The notes below the pieces were generated by a model. That model was not told where the DNA came from and did no database searches. It was given only the letters and a program-made list of their open reading frames with translations. Both the position numbers and the translations under genes were made by a program. Below are positions 6,547-14,037 of a stretch of 24,524 bases of DNA, piece by piece. The DNA lies in assembly GCA_030639305.1 (NCBI GenBank), contig DAOWCY010000106.1, positions 1 to 24,524 of the forward strand, read 5' to 3'. Each line of letters begins with the position of its first letter. Positions within the stretch are counted from its first letter, which is position 1. This DNA is from JAGLQA01 sp023135565. Lineage in GTDB: Bacteria; Acidobacteriota; Aminicenantia; UBA2199.

Positions 6547-9500
6547 ATGAACAACTCAATTCTAAACGCCAGCACTTTTTATATAACGGGTGGTACACTA
6601 AACCCGGATGCACCAAGTTACATCGTAAGAAAAGCGGACAGGGAATTATGTGATCATATTTTAGCCGGGGATATCTGTTATGTCCTTACACCCCGTCAGA
6701 TGGGTAAATCCAGCTTGATGCTGCGTACAGCCAAGCGGTTAGAGAAAGAGGGAATACTTACTGCCACTGTAGACTTAAGCGTGATGGATAGCCAAAGAGA
6801 AACAGAAGACGCTGATAGATGGTATTATGGTTTTGCCGATAACATTGTAAGTCAATTAGACATTAAAATCGATCTTGCGGCATGGTGGGACAAGAAGGGA
6901 AGGCTCCCTTATATAAAGCGGCTGACCGAATTTTTTAAAGAAGTAATGTTAGAAAATATTAAAGAGCGAGTTGTGATAGCGGTGGACGAAATTGATTCTA
7001 CTATTAATCTCTCTTTTAGCGACGATTTCTTTGCCGCTATTCGCGCCTGCTACAATGCCCGGGCTGCGCAGCCTGAATACAGGCGCTTAAGTTTTGTCCT
7101 TTTAGGAGTGGCCACACCCGCTCAATTAATAAAAGACCCAACACGCACGCCTTTTAATATCGGGAAACGCATAGAACTCACGGATTTTACTTTTGCGGAA
7201 GCGCAGCCGCTGTCCCGTTTTCTGTGTGAGAACAGGGAAAAGACCGAAGCCGCACTTGAACGCATTCTCTATTGGACAGGCGGACACCCTTACCTTACCC
7301 AAAGGCTCTGTTCTTTAACAGCCGAAAAAAGGTTGAAGTACCTAAATGCTGAGCGAATAGATAACCTTGTAGATGAATGTTTTTTTAAACCAAATATCCA
7401 GGAGGACACCAACCTGTCATTTGTTTACGACCGTTTGCAGCGTGAGAAACAACACAAATTAGAGATATTAAAGCTTTATATGCGTATACATTCGGGTCGC
7501 CCTGTATTTAACAAACCGTTATCGCTTATCCAGGCTCAACTTAAATTAACCGGTTTAGTTGTGCCACGGGAGAATCAGCGTTTAACGGTACGCAACCGTA
7601 TATACGAACGAATATTCTCAAAAAAATGGTTAAAAGAGGTCATACCTACCGACTGGAACAGGATTATTACTTCCATATCTATTAGTTTATTAATATTTGT
7701 TATATTTGTGTGGTTTATTATACCGGGGTTACTCGCAAATATTATACGTAAGGCGAGAAGTGAAACGCCGGAAAATGCATACCGGGTGTTGAGATTGATC
7801 CCCGGATATGGCGGGAAAGCGGACCAACTCCTGGCAGGATACTGGGAGCGCAGAGGTATACATGCGGAAACGGATGGAAATAGGGAAAAAGCTATTCTCT
7901 ACCGTTTACAGGCATTGGGGAAGTATGATCGAGATAAACTAAGATGTGAGATCAACCGCCTTATCGAGTCAGGATATAAAAATGTAAAGGTAACGATTCG
8001 CCATGAAGGTGAGTTATCACATATTGCCCTTAGCCCGGATGGAAAAACCGTTCTTGCCCTGGAGTATAATGGCACAATGCGACTTTGGAATGCAGATACG
8101 GGGAAGCAAATAGGCATGCCTATTACCCATAACAATATAGGCGTCCTATCTGCTGTTTTCAGTCATAACGGCGGGATACTACTCACTGGCGACGGGGATG
8201 GGGCGGTCCGGCTGTGGTGGGCCGATACCGGGAAATCATTTGGCACACCCATGAGGCATAATGGCCCGGTTCATGCCGTGGCTTTTAGCCCGGACGACAG
8301 GTTTATGATTACAGGGAGCGATGACTTGACTGCCCGGTTATGGCGTGTAGACAATAGTGAACCTGTGGGAAGACCGATGCAACACGATAGCTGGGTGCGT
8401 GAGGTGGTTTTTAGCCCTGATGGAGAAAGAGTCTTAACCTCAAGCGCCGGGAACAAAGTCCGTTTATGGAAAACAAAAACCGGCAGCTCGATCGGTAATC
8501 CCAGGGAGCTTGATGGCCAGTATTACGATGCGATATTCACCCGGGACGATGCATTCGTGCTTTCGGGCAGCGGAAATATCATCCAATCGTTTTATATAAA
8601 TACAGGTAGGTTAATAGAAACGAAGCCTGATGTATTTCCCGTTTATCCTCTCGATATTAAGGAACAGAGCCGCCTTGCCAACATCACCTATTTCGACGGC
8701 AGGCTGCGTTTGACGCAGATACCCTTTGAAAAACTTCGCTTCAACGAATCCGGTGAAATCATCGAATTCTATGCTCCTGTCCGCAATGCTCTTATAAGTC
8801 CCGGGGGTAAAAAAATACTATCGAACAGCGATGACAACCGGGTGCGTGTGTGGAAGACGATTAGCGATGATCGCCCGGGTATCCTTGAGCATGATGAAAC
8901 TGTTCTTTCTATCGCTGTTAGTCCTGATGAAAGCTTTGTTCTCACCGGCAGCGCGGATGGAGTGGCACGGCTTTTCAATATAGCTAATGGCGAACTTTTA
9001 GGGCATCCCATGGTACATGATGGCCCTGTCCGCTTTGTTTCTTTCAGCAAAGATAACAAAACGATTCTTTCTGCCGGAGACGACAAAAGGATACGCTTGT
9101 GGAGGCTTGATAAAACACCTGTTGGGAAATCGAATATTAAACACAAAGATAGGATACTGGGGGCCGTTTTCAGCCCCAGTGGGCGTATCCTGTTAACGGG
9201 AAGCGTTTTTTCGGGGCCCCGGTTATGGAATGTGGCGAGCAAAACCAGGAAAAATAAAATCGGGTATAGATATTTTTGCAATCCCCTGGCTTTTAGTCCT
9301 ACCGGCAAAACGATTGCCATCGGCAACCTGGCCGGTTCGGTGGCTTTATGGCAACGGCGGGGAGGGAAATGGGACAAGAAAACAAAAGAGATAAAACATA
9401 ATAAGTTTATATCTACTGCTGCGTTTAGCCCCGATGGAAAAATCCTCCTCACCGGGAGTTTGGATAACACGGTACGTCTCTGGGAAGTGAAAAACGTGCA

Positions 9501-10107
9501 GCCGGTCGGCACCCCTTTAAAACATGAAGGCTGGGTAACTGCCGCTGCTTTCAGTTCGGACGGGAAAACTATCATAACGGGAAGTTACGACAAAACAGCC
9601 CGGTTGTGGGATACGGAAACCAGTGAAAGTGTAAGCCCCCCCCTGGTTCACCCGGATGCGGTGACGGCTGTAGCTATCAGCCCGGATAATAAATTAATTC
9701 TAACCGGCAGCAAAGATAGTACCTTACGATTGTGGCAGTGGAGCGAACGGCATGTCAAGGCACTGGGCCAACCCCTAAAACTTGACGATTCTATTCTTGC
9801 TGTGTTTTTTAGCGAAGATAGCAAAACATTTTTAGCCGCCACTTATAAATGGGTGCATCAAGCTTTTTTATCCAGTGGAAGAATCGAACCTAAAGCAAGC
9901 CGTTTGCTTCCGGGCACATGGACAGGCGCTTATCTTTTATTGGACCCGGATGGAAACCGGGTCCAGGTGGCAGTCAGGGTAAACAATAATTCCATCGAAA
10001 TAATTAACCTAATGTTCCATTCCCCTTATGTCGCGCCTTTAAAAGGTGATTCGCAAATCTTGCTGAGAATGTGGCAGCGAAAATTGCGTGTTAAAACCGG
10101 AAATTAA
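6547..10107 (+). CDS. AAA_35 ATPase - membrane segment - WD40 propeller fusion
   Basis: 1186 residues. Order: AAA_35 ATPase (about 10-360) with 'PSYIVRKADREL', Walker A TPRQMGKSS (48-56), Walker B VVIAVDEID (142-150) and 'GGHPYLTQ'; one hydrophobic segment (about 374-398, 'ISLLIFVIFVWFIIPGLL'); a short linker ('YRVLRLIPGYGGKADQLLAGY'-like); then WD40 repeats from about 481 to 1150, with recognisable blade ends such as MRLWNADTG, VRLWWADTG, ARLWRVDNS, IRLWRLDKT, ARLWDTETS and LRLWQWSER. About 14 blades would make two 7-bladed propellers. It starts 3 nt after the 5521 gene without its own Shine-Dalgarno sequence, implying translational coupling. Inference: a membrane-anchored ATPase sensor with WD40 as ligand or protein-binding domain; the side of the membrane that carries WD40 is not determinable. 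The middle blades (about 660-740) are degenerate. Confidence 0.87.
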   Translation: MNNSILNASTFYITGGTLNPDAPSYIVRKADRELCDHILAGDICYVLTPRQMGKSSLMLRTAKRLEKEGILTATVDLSVMDSQRETEDADRWYYGFADNIVSQLDIKIDLAAWWDKKGRLPYIKRLTEFFKEVMLENIKERVVIAVDEIDSTINLSFSDDFFAAIRACYNARAAQPEYRRLSFVLLGVATPAQLIKDPTRTPFNIGKRIELTDFTFAEAQPLSRFLCENREKTEAALERILYWTGGHPYLTQRLCSLTAEKRLKYLNAERIDNLVDECFFKPNIQEDTNLSFVYDRLQREKQHKLEILKLYMRIHSGRPVFNKPLSLIQAQLKLTGLVVPRENQRLTVRNRIYERIFSKKWLKEVIPTDWNRIITSISISLLIFVIFVWFIIPGLLANIIRKARSETPENAYRVLRLIPGYGGKADQLLAGYWERRGIHAETDGNREKAILYRLQALGKYDRDKLRCEINRLIESGYKNVKVTIRHEGELSHIALSPDGKTVLALEYNGTMRLWNADTGKQIGMPITHNNIGVLSAVFSHNGGILLTGDGDGAVRLWWADTGKSFGTPMRHNGPVHAVAFSPDDRFMITGSDDLTARLWRVDNSEPVGRPMQHDSWVREVVFSPDGERVLTSSAGNKVRLWKTKTGSSIGNPRELDGQYYDAIFTRDDAFVLSGSGNIIQSFYINTGRLIETKPDVFPVYPLDIKEQSRLANITYFDGRLRLTQIPFEKLRFNESGEIIEFYAPVRNALISPGGKKILSNSDDNRVRVWKTISDDRPGILEHDETVLSIAVSPDESFVLTGSADGVARLFNIANGELLGHPMVHDGPVRFVSFSKDNKTILSAGDDKRIRLWRLDKTPVGKSNIKHKDRILGAVFSPSGRILLTGSVFSGPRLWNVASKTRKNKIGYRYFCNPLAFSPTGKTIAIGNLAGSVALWQRRGGKWDKKTKEIKHNKFISTAAFSPDGKILLTGSLDNTVRLWEVKNVQPVGTPLKHEGWVTAAAFSSDGKTIITGSYDKTARLWDTETSESVSPPLVHPDAVTAVAISPDNKLILTGSKDSTLRLWQWSERHVKALGQPLKLDDSILAVFFSEDSKTFLAATYKWVHQAFLSSGRIEPKASRLLPGTWTGAYLLLDPDGNRVQVAVRVNNNSIEIINLMFHSPYVAPLKGDSQILLRMWQRKLRVKTGN

Positions 10108-10121
10108 AAAAAATTTGGGGG

Positions 10122-10149
10122 TTGACTTTTTTTAAATTTTTGATAAAAT
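10122..10149 (+). promoter_or_regulatory. Predicted promoter of the peptide locus
   Basis: TTGACT (10122-10127), 16-nt spacer, TAAAAT (10144-10149), 15 nt after the end of the WD40 gene. Predicted +1 is near 10157, inside the AT palindrome TTTTACTT/AAGTAAAA (10154-10161 and 10168-10175), which could be an operator or a weak 5' hairpin. Confidence 0.5.
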
Positions 10150-10217
10150 AGATTTTTACTTTTTTTTAAGTAAAATAAAGTTGGGTGTTTTTAAATATTT
10201 TCAAAAGAGGTACACCA

Positions 10218-10295
10218 GTGAACGCTTTTTTAGTTGCTTGCGTAATTCTAATGGCGGGAGCTTACCCAAAAGTCAATAATCAAACGGTAGTTTGA
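10218..10295 (+). CDS. Possible 25-residue leader peptide ORF
   Basis: GTG at 10218 preceded by AAAGAGG (about 10204-10210) and terminated by TGA at 10295; product VNAFLVACVILMAGAYPKVN plus five residues, with a hydrophobic N-terminal half. It lies between the predicted promoter and the precursor peptide gene, on the same transcript. It could be a translated leader or spurious; no family known. Confidence 0.25.
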   Translation: MNAFLVACVILMAGAYPKVNNQTVV

Positions 10296-10352
10296 AGGCC
10301 CGGTTTTTAAATCAAAAATACTAAGGTTATTGTAATGCAACCAGGAGGAAAA

Positions 10353-10553
10353 ATGGTTAAGAAAAAGAAGCTGAACTTACTTGAACTTTCTAAGAAAGAA
10401 CTCGGAGAAATCAATTCGAAGGATTTTGTTGGAGGTGCTGGCGGTTGTATTTGTGAAGGCGGCGGTGGAGTCGTGGAACAAATGCGAACGGAAAAAGGTA
10501 CTAAACCTCTCTTTGCTTTCTTTGAGACTATGGTTTCCGATTCGGTGGGATAG
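10353..10553 (+). CDS. RiPP precursor peptide, GG-leader type
   Basis: 66 residues. Start at 10353, because AGGAGG (10343-10348) precedes it; the in-frame ATG at 10335 lacks a site. The N-terminal leader 'KKKKLNLLELSKKELGEI' (3-20) has the 'KKLNL.KLSK.EL' form I know from natural-product precursors of the GG-Bacteroidales family (TIGR04149-like). It is followed by 'FVGGAGGCICEGGGG' (25-39), with double-glycine cleavage candidates at 27-28 or 30-31 and two cysteines (32 and 34) in a Gly-rich core. The tail (40-66) is polar to amphipathic. A radical SAM maturase and its pseudo-rSAM partner lie about 2 kb downstream on the same strand and are the likely modifying enzymes. The modification itself cannot be read from sequence. 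A hairpin overlaps the stop codon. Only one precursor copy is seen. Confidence 0.75.
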   Translation: MVKKKKLNLLELSKKELGEINSKDFVGGAGGCICEGGGGVVEQMRTEKGTKPLFAFFETMVSDSVG

Positions 10554-10565
10554 TTAACAATCCCA
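10546..10565 (+). terminator. Hairpin overlapping the precursor stop codon
   Basis: TGGGAT (10546-10551) pairs with ATCCCA (10560-10565) around an 8-nt loop that contains the end of the TAG stop. No T-run follows. It may stabilise a short precursor mRNA or partly terminate it, allowing high precursor and lower downstream expression. Confidence 0.35.
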
Positions 10566-10625
10566 TTCCGGTGATCTAAAAAGAATGTGTGCATTGAGGG
10601 ATAATTGTAATTTCAAGAAAAATAC

Positions 10626-10928
10626 AACTTTAGTTTTATTGATAACCTTCCACTCATAGAACTTTAGTTTTAAAAATAAAAAATCAATTAATACCAGGAA
10701 TAAAACTTTGGTTTTATTTTTAGTTTGTTTTTGCCCTAAAAGTAACAAATATCAAATGGAGTCAAACCAAATTCTAATTCGAACAAAAATATTTGCGGCA
10801 GCAGTTCATGCAGCTTTAGTTCTATGACAATCCTGCACTCATAGGGCTATGGTCCTATAAATAAAAAATGGCTTTAATACCAAAAATAGAACTTTTGATG
10901 GATTGATTTTATCTCCATTTGCTCTAAA
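10626..10928 (+). repeat. Diverged direct duplication of about 115 bp upstream of propeller 3
   Basis: Block 1 (10626-10740) and block 2 (10812-10928) align along their length: 'CTTTAGTTYTAT', 'CACTCATAG', 'AATAAAAAATS', 'TTTAATACCA' / 'ATTAATACCA', and 'GCYCTAAAA' at the end. Similarity may extend about 20 bp upstream of each block ('TTSTAATT..AASAAAAATA') with an 18-bp indel. Block 1 has three internal copies of AACTTTRGTTTTA (10626, 10660, 10704). No coding potential was found in 10554-11039. Confidence 0.65.
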
Positions 10929-10930
10929 AT
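10903..10930 (+). promoter_or_regulatory. Possible promoter of propeller gene 3
   Basis: TTGATT (10903-10908), 16-nt spacer, TAAAAT (10925-10930), at the end of the second duplicated block; the first block ends in a similar CCCTAAAAG. The leader to the start at 11058 would be about 120 nt. Confidence 0.35.
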
Positions 10931-11057
10931 AGAAGTACTAATTACCTTCAAAAATTCTTGTTTTCGAGGCTACTGATGTCAAAGCTAAATTACAGCAGAA
11001 TCATACAGATTAGAAATTCTGGTAAAAAAAAAGAAAACAATGATGAGGTTTAGAACA

Positions 11058-12260
11058 ATGATAAAGAAAAAGAAAGCGATAATTTTAATTTTTATTTCCA
11101 TTCTTTTGCTCCCTGTGTTGTGGGGAGAAACGATTGAAAAAAGGGATACCAATTTAACGCAGGAACGCTACTTCGGGGTATTTACAGGATGGAGCGAATT
11201 GTTTCGTGATACAAGTAAGGAAATGGTCGTGTCTGAGGATGGTTCGATCTATGTCGTTAGCCCGGCGGACCATAACGTACTGGTTTTTAACGACAGCGGG
11301 ATCCTGGAAAACAGATTCGGCAAGCATGGTCAGAAAGACGGAGAACTTTTTTATCCGGCATCGATTTCGATTTTGGATGACAAGTATCTTGTAGTGGTCG
11401 ACTATGCATTCAATTGCAAATTCACCCTATTCGACCTGCAAGGAAACTTCAAGCGTGTGGTAAAAACTGAAAAGCCCATTTACTCCTTAGTGCCCTTGAC
11501 AAAAAATCGGGTGGCTTATCTTTACCAGGAGAGGATTTATTACCGGGATAAAGAAGAGATAGACCGGAAAATCCTGATTTTTATAAAAAATTTAAAAAAC
11601 GGTAAAGAGATCGAGGCCGAATCATTTTTGCTGCGGGACTCGAGCGTTATCCTCGCCGGAAAGAAAGAAAACAAAAAGAAGTATTCCATCTATGCCTACT
11701 ACAAAGGAGACGTTTTTATAGAAAGGTCGGCGAAAGGTGAACTCCTGGTCGGGCTTTCCAGTCTCCCTGAAATAAAAAAATATTCCCCATCTAACGGCAA
11801 GTTAACCGGCACGATAAAACTCGCGATTAAACCCCAAAAGGTAGAGGCGGAATATAAAAAAAGATTCCGGGAAACCCAGGAAAAAAAAATAGCCGACCGG
11901 CAGTATGCAGTGGAGTTCAAAGTAGAACTTTTGAATAAAATTAACTCAGTGGAGTATTTTTTCGATGAGAATCTTCCATATTACAAAAAAATATTGGTAG
12001 ACGATCGAGGGAAAATTATCGTTATTCTGGAAAATTCTTTATTTGACGATAAAAGCATTCATTTCCAGGTTTACTCTCCTGAAGGGAAATTTCAATATAG
12101 CAGCACATTAGACCTGGGAGAATACGAGTTGGATATGAACAGCCTGCGCTGGTTCAGGAAGCTCTATTTTACCCGGGATTATGTGTACGCATTGGTAACC
12201 CCAAAAGGCGAAAAAAATTCCCTGAGACTCGTAAAATTCAAGATAAAATCAAATAAATAG
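11058..12260 (+). CDS. Exported 6-bladed beta-propeller protein (paralogue 3)
   Basis: 400 residues from the ATG at 11058. In-frame ATGs at 11040 and 11043 would add six residues (MMRFRT) before the signal peptide and have only poly-A upstream, while 11058 has GATGAGG about 9 nt upstream. The signal peptide (MIKKKKAIILIFISILLLPV, cleavage near 'LWG') is followed by propeller strands including 'FGKHGQKDGELFYPASISIL', 'YAYYKGDVFIERS' and 'FFDENLPYYKKI', as in the copies at 2250 and 4242. It is positioned between the precursor peptide and the rSAM genes, so a role in the peptide pathway (binding, display or sensing of product in the periplasm) is an inference from context only. The fixed position of this family near such precursors in other genomes is from memory and unverified. 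Confidence 0.8.
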   Translation: MIKKKKAIILIFISILLLPVLWGETIEKRDTNLTQERYFGVFTGWSELFRDTSKEMVVSEDGSIYVVSPADHNVLVFNDSGILENRFGKHGQKDGELFYPASISILDDKYLVVVDYAFNCKFTLFDLQGNFKRVVKTEKPIYSLVPLTKNRVAYLYQERIYYRDKEEIDRKILIFIKNLKNGKEIEAESFLLRDSSVILAGKKENKKKYSIYAYYKGDVFIERSAKGELLVGLSSLPEIKKYSPSNGKLTGTIKLAIKPQKVEAEYKKRFRETQEKKIADRQYAVEFKVELLNKINSVEYFFDENLPYYKKILVDDRGKIIVILENSLFDDKSIHFQVYSPEGKFQYSSTLDLGEYELDMNSLRWFRKLYFTRDYVYALVTPKGEKNSLRLVKFKIKSNK

Positions 12261-12284
12261 ACAGCCTTCCTTTTGAAGAAAGAA

Positions 12285-12300
12285 CGGGTTCTTGAACCCG
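12285..12300 (+). terminator. Hairpin after propeller 3
   Basis: CGGGTT-CTTG-AACCCG, a perfect 6-bp stem with a CTTG tetraloop, 25 nt after the stop codon. No T-run, so termination is uncertain. Confidence 0.35.
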
Positions 12301-12485
12301 CCTAAAAATCAAGCGCAAAGCTTTATACGAAACGAAAACGCTTCCCATGCGTTTTTAGGCTTCTCTCCTCAGCCCTAATAAATTATCAGGGCAAACCCAA
12401 AAATCCCTATTTCAAATTATAGGCGGAAGTTTGCCCGGTTTCGGTGTAAGGTTTATCATTCAAAAGTGGGGGTTTACTTAACCGG
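12300..12485 (+). promoter_or_regulatory. Structured leader with competing hairpins upstream of the rSAM gene
   Basis: Inverted repeats: GCCTAAAAA/TTTTTAGGC (12300-12308 with 12352-12360) enclosing AAGCG/CGCTT; GCCCT/AGGGC (12372-12376 with 12388-12392); GGGCAAAC/GTTTGCCC (12389-12396 with 12429-12436); CCGGTT/AACCGG (12435-12440 with 12480-12485). The second and third share 12389-12392 and the third and fourth share 12435-12436, so they cannot all form together. This is the layout expected of an attenuator or riboswitch-like switch. No known riboswitch class is recognised. Confidence 0.4.
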
Positions 12486-12501
12486 CGCTTTGCAGTAAAA
12501 T
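12473..12501 (+). promoter_or_regulatory. Possible promoter immediately upstream of the rSAM gene
   Basis: TTTACT (12473-12478), 17-nt spacer, TAAAAT (12496-12501), 12 nt before the ATG. It would leave a 5' UTR of only a few bases; no Shine-Dalgarno sequence is visible before 12514. Confidence 0.35.
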
Positions 12502-12513
12502 GAACTATCTAAA

Positions 12514-14037
12514 ATGAAGAATACGATAGCTTTTAAAACCGGCAGAGGAAATAATTACCTGTATTCGCCAAAAATGAACAGGCTTATGCTTGCTCACCCT
12601 ATACTGGCCTACCTGATAAATCTTTCCGGGAAAGGCGTCGATCTAAAAAAATGGTTGGCCAGTGTTAAAAACAACGGCCTCGTTCTCAATGACTATGGCA
12701 AGGTCTCTAAAAAAAAGCTCCTGTTTTATTACCAAAAATACCTGCTGCTGCAAGAAAACGGCTATTTCACAGCGGTGGATATTAAAAAAAAAATAAGTGG
12801 TAAACTGTCCGCTAAAGATATAGAATTCCAACTGGCAAATTCATATAATGTAGTCTTTGAAGTCACAGATGCCTGTAATCTGGGTTGCGAGTACTGCGGC
12901 TACGGCAAATTTTACAGTGATTACGATAAACGTGAAAACAAAAACCTAACCGCCGCCGCCGCTAAAAACCTTCTCAACTATTTGCAAACACTCTGGGCGT
13001 CTCCTCTTAACAGGTCGTTAAACCACAAAGTCAACATCGGTTTCTACGGCGGAGAACCGCTGCTCAACCTAAATTTCATCAAAGAAATCGTCGATTTCGC
13101 AAAAAATATGCCGGCTCCGCCGCACCGCTTCACTTTCTCCATGACCACCAATGGCCTGCTGCTTTTGCGAGACCCCGGTTTCCTGGTCGAGAACAACTTC
13201 CAGGTGTCGGTCAGCTTAGACGGCGACGAAAAAAATAACGCCTACCGGGTCTACCCTTCCGGCAAACCGGCATTCAAAGATATTCTTAAAAGCGTGAACG
13301 CTTTCCGGGAAAGATACCCGGACTTCTTCAAGCAAAATGTGAATTTTATTGCGGTTCTGCATAATAAGAATTCAGCCGCCGATATTCATAAATTCTTCAA
13401 AGAAAATTTCGATAAAACACCCCGTATCTCCGAGGTCAACCTCAACGGCATCGTCCCGGAGAGAAAAGAAGAGTTTTTAAAGACCTACCGGAACCTGTAC
13501 GAAAGCCTGGATCAAGCAGAGGACTATGCGGTGATAGAGAAAGACCTGTACTATCTTACACCGGGTTATCAAGTTATCTCCGAATTCCTCCGCCAGTACA
13601 GCGGCTATGTTTTTAAAGATTACAGGCAGCTAATCCAGGGGAAAAAAGACATCGTCTATACGCCTACGGCAACCTGCCTGCCTTTTTCCAGAAAGGTATT
13701 CCTGACTGTGAACGGAAAAATCCTGCCCTGCGAACGCATCGGCCATAAGTACGGCCTGGGTTTCGCCGGTGAAAACAAAGTAGACCTGGATTTTCAAAAA
13801 ATCGCCGATACATATAATAGCTATTACGAAAAATTACGCAAGCAGTGCGGCTCCTGTGCCACTGTGGGCAACTGCCAACAGTGTATGTTTCTCCTGGACA
13901 TGGAGTGTCCCGATCCCGAATGCCGGGGGCACATGGATGCCGGTTTCTTTACAAAATATATTTCCGCCGCTGTGTCTTATTTAGAAAAAAAACCGGCTTC
14001 TTATACGAAAATCATGAAGGAGATAATCGTTGAGTAG
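12514..14037 (+). CDS. Radical SAM/SPASM peptide maturase (GG-Bacteroidales type)
   Basis: 507 residues. The N-terminal part (about 1-105, 'NNYLYSPKMNRLMLAHPIL') resembles the peptide-recognition region of SPASM maturases. The radical SAM motif is CNLGCEYC (C121, C125, C128), with 'GFYGGEPLL' (176-184) as the following SAM-binding glycine-rich strand. The C-terminal SPASM region has cysteines at 388 (TATCLPF), 406 (KILPCERIG), 445 and 448 (QCGSC), 454 and 457 (NCQQC), and 465 and 470, enough for auxiliary 4Fe-4S clusters. The expected role is radical modification of the precursor at 10353. The family resembles, from memory, TIGR04148. Its end overlaps the pseudo-rSAM gene by 8 nt. The modification chemistry cannot be predicted. 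The start has no Shine-Dalgarno sequence; homology of 'YLYSPKMN' near the N-terminus argues against a much later start. Confidence 0.88.
   Translation: MKNTIAFKTGRGNNYLYSPKMNRLMLAHPILAYLINLSGKGVDLKKWLASVKNNGLVLNDYGKVSKKKLLFYYQKYLLLQENGYFTAVDIKKKISGKLSAKDIEFQLANSYNVVFEVTDACNLGCEYCGYGKFYSDYDKRENKNLTAAAAKNLLNYLQTLWASPLNRSLNHKVNIGFYGGEPLLNLNFIKEIVDFAKNMPAPPHRFTFSMTTNGLLLLRDPGFLVENNFQVSVSLDGDEKNNAYRVYPSGKPAFKDILKSVNAFRERYPDFFKQNVNFIAVLHNKNSAADIHKFFKENFDKTPRISEVNLNGIVPERKEEFLKTYRNLYESLDQAEDYAVIEKDLYYLTPGYQVISEFLRQYSGYVFKDYRQLIQGKKDIVYTPTATCLPFSRKVFLTVNGKILPCERIGHKYGLGFAGENKVDLDFQKIADTYNSYYEKLRKQCGSCATVGNCQQCMFLLDMECPDPECRGHMDAGFFTKYISAAVSYLEKKPASYTKIMKEIIVE

Noticed and set aside
8769..9575. 268-codon minus-strand frame inside the WD40 gene
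   Set aside because: Antisense shadow of the repetitive WD40 coding sequence; its Pro/Ser/Leu-rich repeats mirror the blades.
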